NCBI GenBank assembly: GCA_021325615.1
Contig: JAJPGU010000006.1
Span: forward strand, 17,815-81,814
Source: Nitrososphaerota archaeon
Lineage (GTDB): Archaea > Thermoproteota > Nitrososphaeria > Nitrososphaerales > Nitrosopumilaceae
Length of the DNA: 64,000 bases
Reading direction: 5' to 3'
In this document: in pieces, positions 9,232 to 18,662 of the stretch
How positions within the stretch are numbered: position 1 is the first letter of the stretch
How the letters are laid out: each line of letters starts with the position of its first letter
The notes under the pieces: model-generated
What the model was told of the DNA's origin: nothing
The model's database searches: none
What the model saw: only the letters and a program-made list of their open reading frames with translations
Program-made: the position numbers and the translations under genes

Positions 9232-10503
9232 TTGACAGTGCACTGGAAAGAAACACTTCCTGAATGGTACACAAAGAAATACGGTTACCAGCCATGCGTC
9301 AACATAGGCACGTCAGGCCACGTAGACCACGGCAAGACCACGCTGATACAGGCCCTGACGGGAGTCTGGACGAGCGCCCACAGCGAGGAGCTCAAGCGTG
9401 GCATTACAATCCGCGTAGGCTATGCCGACGCTGCATTTTACAAGTGCAAGACATGCGAGGAGCCACTTGGATATTCCGTTACACCAACATGCAACAACTG
9501 CGGCAAGGAAAGCGAGCTCTCGCGGGTAGTTTCGTTTGTTGACAGCCCGGGCCACGAGTCCCTGATGGCAAACATGCTCTCAGGCTCGGCGCTAATTGAC
9601 GGCGCGATGCTCGTTGTTGCGGCAAACGAAAAGGTTCCGCAGCCCCAGACAAAGGAGCACCTACTTGCACTGCAGACGCTTGGGATAAAGCAGATTGTCA
9701 TAGTACAGAACAAGGTTGACTTGGTATCGTACGAGGACGCGTTGGCAAACCATGCCGACATTGTCAAGTTTGTCAAGGGCACGACTGCCGCCAAGGCCCC
9801 GATAATACCCATTTCGGCGCAGTCAAAGCTGAACATAGACGCCCTCATCGGCGCAATCGAGTCCACCATCCCCACGCCCGAGCGCGAAAAGACGGGGAGC
9901 ACCGTAATGCACGTTTTAAGATCATTTGACGTAAACAAGCCCGGCACCAGGATTAAGGACATGAGGGGGGGCGTGATTGGCGGAAGCCTCACGCAGGGCA
10001 CCTTCAAGGTGGGCGACGAGATAGAGATCAAGCCGGGCCTTGCAAACGAAAAGAGCGGCAAGTACGAGTCCATAACCACCACGATATCGTCACTTGGTAC
10101 CGGCGCAGGAATAGTCGAGGAGGTCAAGCCAGGCGGCCTTGTTGCAATCGGGACCAAGCTTGACCCGTCCATGACCCGGAGCGACTCGCTTATCGGCTCG
10201 ATAATAGGCAAGCCAGGGACGCTTCCTGAAAACTCGTACAGCGCCAAGATGGAGGTCAGCCTGTTTGACACGGCAGTAGGGTCGGGCGACGAGATGAAGG
10301 TACTGCCCATCCAGATGGGCGAGTCGCTGAGGCTGAGCATCGGCACGGCGCCGCTGCTCTCGAAAGTGACAAGCGTCCGCGGCAAGACGGTTGAGATCCA
10401 GTTCAAGAGGCCTGTCTGCCTCTTTGAGAACAGCAAGGTTGCAATATCAAGGAGGATTGCCGAAAGGTGGCGCCTTATCGGGGCGGGTGTGGCGGCTGGC
10501 TAG
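9232..10503 (+). CDS. eif2g: Translation initiation factor aIF2 subunit gamma
   Basis: 423 residues. GTPase that forms the aIF2 core and carries initiator Met-tRNA to the small ribosomal subunit. Visible motifs are the P-loop GHVDHGKTT (29-37), a zinc knuckle CKTCEEP...CNNCGKE (about 65-87) typical of the gamma subunit, DSPGH (about 104-108) and NKVD (about 160-163), followed by two beta-barrel domains. The start is TTG. The 3' end overlaps the PIN gene by 17 bases. Confidence 0.96.
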   Translation: MTVHWKETLPEWYTKKYGYQPCVNIGTSGHVDHGKTTLIQALTGVWTSAHSEELKRGITIRVGYADAAFYKCKTCEEPLGYSVTPTCNNCGKESELSRVVSFVDSPGHESLMANMLSGSALIDGAMLVVAANEKVPQPQTKEHLLALQTLGIKQIVIVQNKVDLVSYEDALANHADIVKFVKGTTAAKAPIIPISAQSKLNIDALIGAIESTIPTPEREKTGSTVMHVLRSFDVNKPGTRIKDMRGGVIGGSLTQGTFKVGDEIEIKPGLANEKSGKYESITTTISSLGTGAGIVEEVKPGGLVAIGTKLDPSMTRSDSLIGSIIGKPGTLPENSYSAKMEVSLFDTAVGSGDEMKVLPIQMGESLRLSIGTAPLLSKVTSVRGKTVEIQFKRPVCLFENSKVAISRRIAERWRLIGAGVAAG

Positions 10504-10875
10504 GATAGTCTGCGACACTAGCTTCCTCATTGCCCTTGCCTCGCGGAATATCAAGAACATCTCCTCGCTTGGGACCGAGATAGGCGATCTCGAGTTCGTG
10601 GTGCCAGACATGGTCATTTCGGAACTTGAGAGGGTTGCTGCGGGAAGCGGTAAAAAAAAAGTTCAGCCCTTGCGGCCCTTGAAATATCGCGGAACCTTGG
10701 CAGGATAAAAATTTCAGGGCCCAACGTGGACGAAGCCCTTGCACTGCACGTAAAAAAGTCGGGCGGGTTTGTGGCGACAATAGACATGGATCTCAAGAAA
10801 AAGATAAAGGAGAACGGCGGGTCGGTCATCTCGCTTTCAAGCGACAGAATTGTACTTGAGCCGAGCAAGACTTAA
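10487..10875 (+). CDS. FCF1-like PIN-domain protein, reading frame broken at an A9 run
   Basis: The N-terminal half (from GTG 10487) reads RIVCDTSFLIALASRNIKN and VVPDMVISELERVA, the start of a PIN nuclease of the archaeal FCF1/UPF0129 type. After nine A residues at 10652-10660 the frame ends early at a stop near 10708. The downstream sequence in another frame continues the family exactly: ALEISRNLGRIKI, GGFVATIDMDLKKKIKENG and SLSSDRIVLEPSKT, to the stop at 10873-10875. One extra A would join the parts into about 130 residues with the acidic residues at D (CDTS), E (ISELE) and D (TIDMD). The probable role is rRNA processing or RNA cleavage. Either a homopolymer sequencing error, slippage or a real mutation. 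It overlaps the aIF2 gamma gene by 17 bases. Confidence 0.75.
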
Positions 10876-10899
10876 CTCTTGTAGTGGCGGAAAAAAAAC

Positions 10900-11559
10900 A
10901 TGTTTGAATACAAGGGAATAAAGATAAGGTGGCTTGGCCACGACTCGTTCGTCCTCCAAAAGGATATCACGATAGTCACCGACCCGTACAGGATATCAAA
11001 GAAGATTGATGCCGACCTTGTACTGATATCGCACGAGCACTTTGACCACATGAGCCCCGAAGACCTCAAAAAGGTGGCCTCGGGCAAGACGACTTTGGTT
11101 GCTGCAAGCGAGTGCATCCCAAAGCTTGGCGGGATTTCATGCAAGGAAAAGATAGCACTGCGCCCGGGCGAGGAAAAGACAGTCATGGGAATCAAGCTAA
11201 AGGCAATACCTGCATACAACATTACCAAGATAAACCCAGACACCGGAAGGCCCTTCCACCCAAAGGAGGACGGGAAGATAGGCTTTCTCATTGACATCTC
11301 GGGCACAACCATTTACCATACCGGCGACTCGGATCATGTGCCGGAGATGAAGGGCCTGCAGCCGGATGTCCTGCTAGTCCCAGTAAGCGGTACATATGTA
11401 ATGAACGCAAAAGAGGCGACCGAGGCCGTAGAGGCAATAAGGCCAAAGGTTGCAATACCGATGCACTTTGGATCGATTGTAGGCTCGGTCAAGGACGCAG
11501 AGGAGTTCAAGCGCCTGGCAACCCAGTGCGAGGTACACATACCCTCTCCTGAGGCCTAG
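10900..11559 (+). CDS. UPF0173 metal-dependent hydrolase (MBL fold)
   Basis: 219 residues with the metallo-beta-lactamase motif HEHFDH (45-50), later HTGDSDH and PMHFGS metal-site histidines, and the WLGHDSF opening typical of UPF0173/UlaG-like proteins. It is probably a cytosolic metal-dependent hydrolase of unknown substrate. The ATG is 24 bases after the PIN gene, so both may share a transcript. Confidence 0.88.
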   Translation: MFEYKGIKIRWLGHDSFVLQKDITIVTDPYRISKKIDADLVLISHEHFDHMSPEDLKKVASGKTTLVAASECIPKLGGISCKEKIALRPGEEKTVMGIKLKAIPAYNITKINPDTGRPFHPKEDGKIGFLIDISGTTIYHTGDSDHVPEMKGLQPDVLLVPVSGTYVMNAKEATEAVEAIRPKVAIPMHFGSIVGSVKDAEEFKRLATQCEVHIPSPEA

Positions 11560-11601
11560 CGCCAAAGGATATTAAGCCGAGGGAATTTCATCAAGCGTAG
11601 G

Positions 11602-14376
11602 TTGATCTCGGACAGAAAGCTCTTTGCGGTAGGAAGCCGAAACTTTAACCTCCGCCACCTTCTCGTAATCGGCATCCTTATTGCGTCATTTTCCATTTCC
11701 GCGATGGTAAGGTCGCAGGCTGCGGACTATGGATACCAGCTAAACGAGTTTGATCCCTACTTTAACTACAGGGCCACCGAGTACCTCCTTGACAACGGTA
11801 TCAACGCCTACGTGCACTGGCACGACACAATGAGCTGGTACCCGGAGGGAAGGGACGTCTTTGCCACGGCCCAGGTCCCGCTCCACTTTACCGACGCCAT
11901 CCTCTTCAAGATATTCGGAGGGGGGATGAGCCTTTATGATTTCACCATATTGTTCCCCGTGGTTTTTGGCTCGATGACTGCCGTTATCGTCTTTGCCCTT
12001 GTGAGGGTTATAGGCGGCACCACTGCAGGACTCTTTGCCTCGCTCTTCTTTGCTATATCCCCGCCTGTAATAGTGAGGGGCACCATAGGCTGGTTCAAGT
12101 CCGAGCCGCTTGGCCTCTTTTACGGGCTGCTGGGCGTCTACCTCTTCCTGAGCGGAATCAAGACCGAGAACAGGAAGATAGCGGCGGCAAAGGTGATAGG
12201 CGGGGCAGCGTTTCTCTCAATAGGCTTTGCCTCGTGGGGAGGCGTCGAGTTTTTCATCATACCGCTTGGAATATTCTTTATCGCGCTGCCCTTTTTGAGA
12301 AAGGACCACAAGTTCCTCCTCTGGGCAATCCCGCTCTTTGTGGCCGTGACCATGGCGATCTCGGGCGGAGTGTTTGCAAGGCCCGGACCGGGGTTTGTCT
12401 TTGGAGAGAGGGGCTTTGCAATGATAGGCCCCGCCCTGCTCATGGTTGCGATAATCCTTGTGCAAAAGTTCAGCAGGGAGGAGGTAAAGGTGCGCAACGG
12501 CCTGCTGGTCCTTGCGGCATGCATTGTAGGCGGCCTTGCAATCTTTGCATCGGGCGCACTCCACAACCCGTCGTTCCGTTACATGAACGCGATGGACCCG
12601 TTCCTTACCTCGGAGGACCCGCTTGTCGACTCGGTGGCAGAGCACGCGACCCCCACGCTTGCCCAGAACTTTACGTACTTTTCAACCCTGATGCTTTTTG
12701 CGGGAATAGGAATATGGCTGACTTTCAGGAAGGCAAACGGCAACGGCGCGTCCAGGTTCAACATCAAAAACGACATGACTGTATTTGCGCTGATCCTGGG
12801 GATTGTCGGGGCATATGCGGGGTCGACCTTCTCAAGGCTTGAGCTTCTCACGGCAAGCTCGGTAATCGTTCTTGCGTCAATAGGCCTCTCGGCCCTCACT
12901 GCCGAGGTCCTAAAGAGGGAGGACAGGCCCCAGGTGCCGGAGGTCTCAAAGGAGAACCAGAAGAAGAAGGGAAACCCTCCAAAAAAGCACGTGGCATTCC
13001 TTGGAAGGCCGTCAAAGATTGCATATGTCGCAGTTATTGTAATGCTTCTTACCGTACCAACAGTTTTCCCGGCCGAGGCAAACTGGATCTCGATGGTCAA
13101 GGCCCCGCCCACAATCCTCAACGGCGGCTCCAACTTTGCAATTTCCACATCTGACTGGCCTGACGCGATGGACTGGCTCAAGAACAACACCCCGCCAAAC
13201 TCCGTCATCGCCTCGTGGTGGGACTATGGGTACTGGATACAGACCCTTGGTGACAGGACTACCTTTGTGGACAATGCGACAATTGACACGGCAAAGATTG
13301 CGGGAATAGCAAAGATGTTCCTCGAGTCCCCCGACGACGCGTGGAAGACCCTCCGAGACATGCATGCAGACTATATCCTAGTTTATGTGGTGGGCCAGAA
13401 GTTCAGCTCAAACGGCCAGGACCTCTACATCCTTGGCGGAGGTGGAGACGAGAGCAAGAAGCAGTGGTTCATCAAGATTGCGGGCGAGGACTCGTCCAAG
13501 TTCCTCCAGTCGGACCAGTTCACTCCGACTGACTATTTCTGGCAGAACACGCTCCTTGGGCACATGTTCCCGTTTGCCACAATAACATACTATGACCCTA
13601 CTACCCACCAAGAGTCCCAGACATACCAGGACGGATATACCGGAATCTATGCAAAGGACATGAAATACCCGATGAACGGCACGGGCCCGCTCCAGCTTGC
13701 ATACGAGTCGTCAAGCCTGAACAGGACCGACACGGGAGTGTTCTCAGGCGTTCTGATATACAAGATAAACCCGAACTATGTGCCTGGAACCTCTACAAAT
13801 GCCACCTCGGCGCAGGCAAGTACCATAGTACCTCCTACGCCCCCGGCACCTGCGGTGACCCAGGCCAACAGCTCGTCCACCACCACTGGTGACACGGCAG
13901 TAATTACTACAAAGTACGGCGACATTACCCTCAAGCTGTTCAACGACGTTGCTCCAAAGACAGTTGCAAACTTTGAGAAGCTTGCAAACTCAGGGTTCTA
14001 CAACGGGACGCTCTTCCACAGGATAGTGCCGGGATTTGTAATCCAGGGAGGCGACCCGAACACCAAGAGCGGATCGCCTGACACGTGGGGAATGGGCGAT
14101 GCGGGATACACCATTCCGCCGGAGTTTAGCAACCTCAACTTTACCAAGTATACGGTAGGCATGGCGCGTGGGCAGGACGTCAACAGCGGCAGCTCCCAGT
14201 TCTTCATTACGGTAGGGGACGCGTCTTTCCTCAACGGCAAGTACACGCTGTTTGGCCAGGTGGTTTCAGGCCAGGATGTGGTGGACAAGATTGCATCGCT
14301 GCCCACAAACTCGCAGGACCAGCCTCTCAATCCGGACGATGCCAGGATAATATCGGTAACGGCAAACGCGAAATAG
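11602..14376 (+). CDS. STT3 oligosaccharyltransferase fused to a cyclophilin-type prolyl isomerase
   Basis: 924 residues. The first part is a multi-span STT3/AglB enzyme that transfers lipid-linked glycan to Asn-X-Ser/Thr. It shows the N-terminal acidic motif in NEFDPYFNYRATEYL (about 48-62), about 12 membrane segments and the catalytic WWDYGYW (about 538-544). A Ser/Thr/Pro-rich linker (about 733-762) leads to a complete cyclophilin (about 763-923) with FHRIVPGFVIQGGDP, NSGSSQFFI and YTLFGQV, keeping the Arg, Phe and Gln active-site residues; the usual Trp is Phe (SFLNGK). Since the STT3 C-terminus faces outside, isomerase and glycosylation would act together on secreted proteins. TTG start with a GGATATTAAG box (about 11567-11576) about 30 bases upstream. 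Confidence 0.93.
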   Translation: MISDRKLFAVGSRNFNLRHLLVIGILIASFSISAMVRSQAADYGYQLNEFDPYFNYRATEYLLDNGINAYVHWHDTMSWYPEGRDVFATAQVPLHFTDAILFKIFGGGMSLYDFTILFPVVFGSMTAVIVFALVRVIGGTTAGLFASLFFAISPPVIVRGTIGWFKSEPLGLFYGLLGVYLFLSGIKTENRKIAAAKVIGGAAFLSIGFASWGGVEFFIIPLGIFFIALPFLRKDHKFLLWAIPLFVAVTMAISGGVFARPGPGFVFGERGFAMIGPALLMVAIILVQKFSREEVKVRNGLLVLAACIVGGLAIFASGALHNPSFRYMNAMDPFLTSEDPLVDSVAEHATPTLAQNFTYFSTLMLFAGIGIWLTFRKANGNGASRFNIKNDMTVFALILGIVGAYAGSTFSRLELLTASSVIVLASIGLSALTAEVLKREDRPQVPEVSKENQKKKGNPPKKHVAFLGRPSKIAYVAVIVMLLTVPTVFPAEANWISMVKAPPTILNGGSNFAISTSDWPDAMDWLKNNTPPNSVIASWWDYGYWIQTLGDRTTFVDNATIDTAKIAGIAKMFLESPDDAWKTLRDMHADYILVYVVGQKFSSNGQDLYILGGGGDESKKQWFIKIAGEDSSKFLQSDQFTPTDYFWQNTLLGHMFPFATITYYDPTTHQESQTYQDGYTGIYAKDMKYPMNGTGPLQLAYESSSLNRTDTGVFSGVLIYKINPNYVPGTSTNATSAQASTIVPPTPPAPAVTQANSSSTTTGDTAVITTKYGDITLKLFNDVAPKTVANFEKLANSGFYNGTLFHRIVPGFVIQGGDPNTKSGSPDTWGMGDAGYTIPPEFSNLNFTKYTVGMARGQDVNSGSSQFFITVGDASFLNGKYTLFGQVVSGQDVVDKIASLPTNSQDQPLNPDDARIISVTANAK

Positions 14377-14379
14377 GAA

Positions 14380-14535
14380 TTATTTGTACCTGTCCGAGAT
14401 CCGGTACCTTGCGTACTTGTCGTCCGGGGAATATTTTCCGGGATGGACCGACGCAGTTGGTGCGCCGCACTTGGGGCACTCCTCCTTCAGGGTGTACCTC
14501 TTGCAGTTTGTGCACTTGCGCATCTGGAACTTCAT
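14380..14535 (-). CDS. nop10: H/ACA RNP protein Nop10
   Basis: 51 residues beginning MKFQMRKCTNCKRYTL, with CTNC and CPKC zinc-binding pairs and the GAPTASVHPGKYSPDDKY segment diagnostic of archaeal Nop10. It is a core subunit of H/ACA particles that guide pseudouridylation of rRNA with Cbf5, Gar1 and L7Ae. It lies two bases after the aIF2 alpha gene, the usual archaeal aif2a-nop10 operon, and converges with the STT3 gene. Confidence 0.94.
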   Translation of the reverse strand: MKFQMRKCTNCKRYTLKEECPKCGAPTASVHPGKYSPDDKYARYRISDRYK

Positions 14536-14537
14536 GC

Positions 14538-15338
14538 CTATCCCTCGCGGGTCTTCTTGGACTCTTCCCTTGTGAACTTGAACGTGCCGCTGCTCTTGTG
14601 AATCGACTGCTCGATTGACGCAAGTATGGGCTTGAGCTCCTTCTCGGCATCCTTGAAGTTCTGGGCCGAGATTGCAAGGCGGTACCTTGGCGCACCCATG
14701 TATGTTATGGAGACGGTGACCTTCTTGTTGTCCATCGCGGAGGTAAGGGAGCGCTTGATTATTTCCATGCCGTCGGGCTTGGTGCTTGTAAGCTCAAGGA
14801 CGCCCCTTATCTCTACGTGGGGTATCTGCATCTTTGAGCTCAACTCGGCAATGGCTGATACGCCCTTTTCGGGGATGCTAAGGCCGTCAAGGACGGAAAC
14901 GCCCTTTGCTGCAACCTCGCTGAATGCGTCATAAACGGAATCAAACTTGTTTACCAGTACGGCTTCGACCTTCTCGGCCTCGGCCTTTGAGAGGCCGGAC
15001 TTGGCCTTGAGGTTCTCGATGAGTGCGGCCTCCTTTTCCTTGCGCTTTATCTCCAGGAGCTTTTTCTTTTTCTGGTCTGACGAGATCTGCTTGAGGGAAA
15101 GGTCAATCTCTGACCTTCTTGGATCCACACGCTTGACAAGGAGGACCTTCTTCTCGCCAGGCTTGAGAAACTTTTCGACGTTCCTAATCCAGCCAGTCGC
15201 AATCTCTGAGATGTGCAGGAACCCCTGGATGTTGTTGTACTCGTCAAGGGTCACATATGCCCCTTGGTCCATGATCCTAGTCACGGTCGCAACCACTATC
15301 TCTCCGACCTCTGGAAATTCCTGCATTGCGGTAGACAT
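14538..15338 (-). CDS. eif2a: Translation initiation factor aIF2 subunit alpha
   Basis: About 266 residues. An N-terminal S1-type OB domain (EVGEIVVATVTRIMDQGAYVTL...GFLHISEIATGW; about 10-85), a central helical domain and a C-terminal alpha-beta domain (with GAPRYRLAISAQNFKDAE) match the alpha subunit of aIF2, which binds the gamma subunit and initiator tRNA. I use the ATG at 15338 (MSTAMQEFPE); a TTG three codons upstream (15347) is possible. A TTAAATTA box lies about 25 bases upstream. Nop10 follows after two bases. Confidence 0.94.
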   Translation of the reverse strand: MSTAMQEFPEVGEIVVATVTRIMDQGAYVTLDEYNNIQGFLHISEIATGWIRNVEKFLKPGEKKVLLVKRVDPRRSEIDLSLKQISSDQKKKKLLEIKRKEKEAALIENLKAKSGLSKAEAEKVEAVLVNKFDSVYDAFSEVAAKGVSVLDGLSIPEKGVSAIAELSSKMQIPHVEIRGVLELTSTKPDGMEIIKRSLTSAMDNKKVTVSITYMGAPRYRLAISAQNFKDAEKELKPILASIEQSIHKSSGTFKFTREESKKTREG

Positions 15339-15429
15339 GGTTTCCAAGCCCTTGGCACATAATTTAATGTTGTTGATGTATTTTTGGCAAGTTTTACCGC
15401 CGAGCTTGTTTTTGGGAAAACTTTGGGGA

Positions 15430-15963
15430 CTAGAAGTCTATTCCCTTCTTTGCCTTGATGCCCGACTTGAAGGGGTGCTTGACCTCCCTCATCTCCGTTA
15501 CAAGGTCGGCAAGCTCCATTATGCTTTCGCTGGCATGGTTGCCGGTAAGTACCAGAGTTACAGCGGGGGGCTTGGACTTGATGAGGCCTATTACATCATC
15601 TGCTGGGACCAAGCCGAGGTTTACCGCGTAGTTGATTTCATCAAGGATGACGATGTTGTACTTTTGCGAGCCTATCTTTTGGCGCGCGATTGCAAGGGCC
15701 TCGGCTGCAATCTTCCTGTGGTCCTCAATAGGGCTCTTGTCATCCATTATTCCGACAAATCCCTTTCCGACCGCGGTAAGCTCAAACTCCGGCTCGAGCC
15801 TCTTCGATGAGGTCATCTCGCCGTAGTGCCAAGAGCCCTTGATGAACTGGATCATGCAAACCTTGTAGTCGTAGCCCACTGCCCGGAGCGCCATCCCAAG
15901 GGCTGCGGTGGTCTTGCCCTTGCCCTTTCCGGTATAAACTATGACAAGCCCGTCCTTTCCCAT
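15430..15963 (-). CDS. cobO: Cob(I)yrinic acid a,c-diamide adenosyltransferase
   Basis: About 177 residues. CobO/CobA/BtuR-type enzyme that adenosylates the corrinoid cobalt using ATP. The P-loop TGKGKGKTTAALGMALRA is near the N-terminus, then MIQFIKG, and the Walker B-like ILDEINYAV with LVLTGNHA. I chose the ATG at 15963 because an ATTTTTAC box ends 24 bases before it; in-frame starts at 15972 and 15987 (TTG) would extend it. First gene of the cobalamin block, divergent from geranylgeranyl reductase. Confidence 0.93.
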   Translation of the reverse strand: MGKDGLVIVYTGKGKGKTTAALGMALRAVGYDYKVCMIQFIKGSWHYGEMTSSKRLEPEFELTAVGKGFVGIMDDKSPIEDHRKIAAEALAIARQKIGSQKYNIVILDEINYAVNLGLVPADDVIGLIKSKPPAVTLVLTGNHASESIMELADLVTEMREVKHPFKSGIKAKKGIDF

Positions 15964-16059
15964 GAGGTGCATCTCCGATAGCTCCAAGTAAAAATCTGAC
16001 GCTTTGCGGCAGACGGGGAAAGAACGGTTATTATCCTAAACGGGGCGCGGTATGGTGTA

Positions 16060-17286
16060 TTGACAAAAACTTATGATTATGACATCGTTGTGGTGGGAGG
16101 CGGGCCTGCGGGACTTTCTGCAGGCTGGCGCGCCGCAAAAAGCGGAGCACGCGTGGCGGTGCTAGAGCGCGAGGAGGCAATAGGGCTCAACGTAAGGACT
16201 AGCGGCGTCACGTGGATAAAGGAGGCCAGGTCTTTTGGAATACCGGAGGAGCTCTACAACCCAATCCAAAACTATGCGTTCTACTCGCCTAACAATACCA
16301 TAATGAAGAGGAGCAGGGAGCCCGAGGTGGCGGTGCTTGACGTGAGGCGGACCTACCAGTTCCTTGCATACGAGGCGGCAGGTGCCGGCGCAGACATTTT
16401 TCTCCGCACAAGCGTTACTGAGCCCGTCATCGAGGGCGCGAGGCTTGCAGGCGTCCGGGCCACCTCGCTCAAGGAGGAGGCAGAGTTTCGCTCAAAGGTT
16501 GTAATCGACGCAAGCGGGTTTTATTCAGTCATAGGCAAGGCGACGGGACTTGCGCCGCAGTGGAAGAGGTTTGGAGCCGGTGCGGAGTTTGAGGCCTATG
16601 TCGACAGGGTAGACCCGGACACATGGTATCTGATGGTGGGCCAGGAATACTCGCCTGCGGGATATGCGTGGATATTTCCCCTTGGCAAGAACAGGGTAAG
16701 GATTGGCGTGGGGGTGGGCAAGCCCGAGTCCCAGGCGGACGCAACGCAGCGCCTTCTTGAACTTGTCGCAAAAAAGCCCCGGCCCCTTGGCGACCTTGGC
16801 AGGATCGTGCCGGTCGAGTTCCACTACGGGCTAATCCCAAACGAGGGGCTCCGCCAGGCAACCGCAGGGGACAACATAATACTTGTGGGCGACTCGGCAG
16901 GGCAGGCAAACCCCCTTGTGCTTGAGGGAATCAGGTATGCCATAGAGTTTGGAAGGAAGGCAGGCGAGGTTGCCGCTGCGGCAGTAGCAAAGGGCAACAC
17001 CTCAAGGGAGGGCTTGAAACCCTACGAGGACGCGGTGAAAAAGGCGGTGGGATCAAAGATCGCCTCAGCCATAAAGGTGCAGTACAGGTGGCTGGGCCTT
17101 TCTGACAAGGAATGGGACCAGGAGATATCGATAATTGACGACCTTTCAGCGGAGGAGTTCCTTGACTTTGTCAAGGCCGAGTTTGGGCTTGCAAACATGG
17201 TAAAACTTGCAACAAGCCACCCCAAGCTTGCCATCCGGCAGCTCTTCGGCCTCATCAGGGGCGGCCCGCAGAAGGAAGGCATGTGA
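16060..17286 (+). CDS. Geranylgeranyl reductase family FAD enzyme
   Basis: 408 residues. The FAD-binding motif VVVGGGPAGLSAG is at residues 10-22, with a second dinucleotide motif GDSAGQANPLVLEG (about 277-290). It matches archaeal digeranylgeranylglycerophospholipid reductases, which saturate the isoprenoid chains of membrane lipids, but related enzymes act on other prenyl groups. Start TTG, 24 bases after a TTATTATCC box. Its last four bases overlap the cbiA start, so they are translationally coupled. Confidence 0.85.
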   Translation: MTKTYDYDIVVVGGGPAGLSAGWRAAKSGARVAVLEREEAIGLNVRTSGVTWIKEARSFGIPEELYNPIQNYAFYSPNNTIMKRSREPEVAVLDVRRTYQFLAYEAAGAGADIFLRTSVTEPVIEGARLAGVRATSLKEEAEFRSKVVIDASGFYSVIGKATGLAPQWKRFGAGAEFEAYVDRVDPDTWYLMVGQEYSPAGYAWIFPLGKNRVRIGVGVGKPESQADATQRLLELVAKKPRPLGDLGRIVPVEFHYGLIPNEGLRQATAGDNIILVGDSAGQANPLVLEGIRYAIEFGRKAGEVAAAAVAKGNTSREGLKPYEDAVKKAVGSKIASAIKVQYRWLGLSDKEWDQEISIIDDLSAEEFLDFVKAEFGLANMVKLATSHPKLAIRQLFGLIRGGPQKEGM

Positions 17287-18662
17287 TTCCAAGGGGGCAT
17301 GTAAGACTGAAGATTCCAAGGATAACGCTTGCGGGCACAAGCAGCGGGGTGGGCAAGACCACCATAACCTCTGCAATCATTTATGGCTTGAAAAGGAGGG
17401 GATATTCGGTCCAGCCCTTCAAGGTGGGCCCGGACTTTATCGACCCCACATATCTTTCCGCGGTATCAGGAAGGCAGGCAAGGAACCTTGACGCATGGCT
17501 GATGGGCAGGAGCGGCGTGATGAGGGATTTTGTGCAAAATTCCGGAGCCGACATCTCCGTAATAGAGGGGGTGATGGGATACTATGACGGGTTTGCAGGC
17601 GACTCTAACTTTGCAAGCACATACCACGTATCACAGATAGTGGGGTCCCCGGTGGTTCTGGTGCTTGATGCAAGCAAGGCGGCACGGTCGGTCGCGGCAA
17701 CCGCACTAGGGTTTGCCAGGTTCCAGAGGAACTCTAGGATTGCAGGTATCATACTCAACAAGATTGGCAGCAAGAGGCACGAGGACCTCTGCAGGAAGGC
17801 CCTTTCTGGGCTTGGCATCCCGGTGGTGGGTGCAATCCCGCGGGACACCTCGCAGGAACTCAAGTCAAGGCATCTGGGGCTGATTCCGGTAGGCGAGGTA
17901 AAATCCCTTGAAAAGAAGATAAGGTCGATTGCAAAGGCATGCTCGGACCACATTGACATTGGAAGAATACTTGAGATCTCGCGCGGGGCGCCCGCCCTTG
18001 CGGGCGTGCCTGCACCTGCCAAGAAAAAACCCAGGACAAAGATTGCGGTGGCGCTTGACGAGTCCTTCAACTTTTACTACAAAGAAAACATTGACTCCCT
18101 CCGCAGGGAGGGGGCGACACTTGAGTTTTTCAGCCCGATTCATGACAGGAAGCTGCCGTTGTGCGACGGGCTCTACATAGGCGGGGGCTTTCCTGAGGTA
18201 AAGGGAGAGGCCCTTGAAAGGAACGGTACCATGAAGGATACAATAAGGGAACGGGCGGAGGACGGCACCCCAGTCTACGCCGAGTGCGGGGGCCTTATGT
18301 ACCTGACACGGTCGATACGGTACGGGAAGAAAAAGTTTCGGATGGCGGGGCTTTTTGACGCCGATACCGTGATGCAGAAGAGGCTCAAGCTGAATTACAC
18401 CAAGGTGGACATTGTACGTCCGTGTCCCGTCTCGGGGGCGGGCGCCGCGGTGCACGGGCACGAGTTCCACTTTTCCGAGCTTGAATCTGTGTCCAAGGAC
18501 TCGAGGTTTGCATACGGGATGGAGATTGGGGTCGGAATTGACGGGAAAAGGGACGGGCTGCTGCAGCAGAACGCCCTTGCGTCATACATGCACATGCACT
18601 TTGCGGTGCCAAGGGTTGCGAAAAATTTCGTCGAGACCTGCGTCAGGACCTCAAGAAGATAG
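17283..18662 (+). CDS. cbiA: Cobyrinic acid a,c-diamide synthase
   Basis: 459 residues. CbiA/CobB amidates the a and c side chains of cobyrinate with glutamine and ATP. Visible are the P-loop GTSSGVGKTTI (about 17-27), KVGPDFIDP (about 43-51), the linker, and a C-terminal class I glutaminase-like domain with the nucleophile in AECGGLMYL (about 334) and the histidine of YMHMHFA (about 437). GTG start overlaps the reductase stop by four bases. Its end overlaps the opposing cbiC gene by 12 bases. Confidence 0.93.
   Translation: MIPRGHVRLKIPRITLAGTSSGVGKTTITSAIIYGLKRRGYSVQPFKVGPDFIDPTYLSAVSGRQARNLDAWLMGRSGVMRDFVQNSGADISVIEGVMGYYDGFAGDSNFASTYHVSQIVGSPVVLVLDASKAARSVAATALGFARFQRNSRIAGIILNKIGSKRHEDLCRKALSGLGIPVVGAIPRDTSQELKSRHLGLIPVGEVKSLEKKIRSIAKACSDHIDIGRILEISRGAPALAGVPAPAKKKPRTKIAVALDESFNFYYKENIDSLRREGATLEFFSPIHDRKLPLCDGLYIGGGFPEVKGEALERNGTMKDTIRERAEDGTPVYAECGGLMYLTRSIRYGKKKFRMAGLFDADTVMQKRLKLNYTKVDIVRPCPVSGAGAAVHGHEFHFSELESVSKDSRFAYGMEIGVGIDGKRDGLLQQNALASYMHMHFAVPRVAKNFVETCVRTSRR

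Noticed and set aside
9438..10436. 332-codon reverse-strand open frame opposite aIF2 gamma
   Set aside because: It mirrors the codon pattern of a certain essential gene; its protein looks like an antisense frame (Ser/Pro/Leu rich, no motifs).
12579..13208. Reverse-strand open frame of 209 codons in the STT3 gene
   Set aside because: The forward strand encodes a certain STT3; the antisense protein has no family features.
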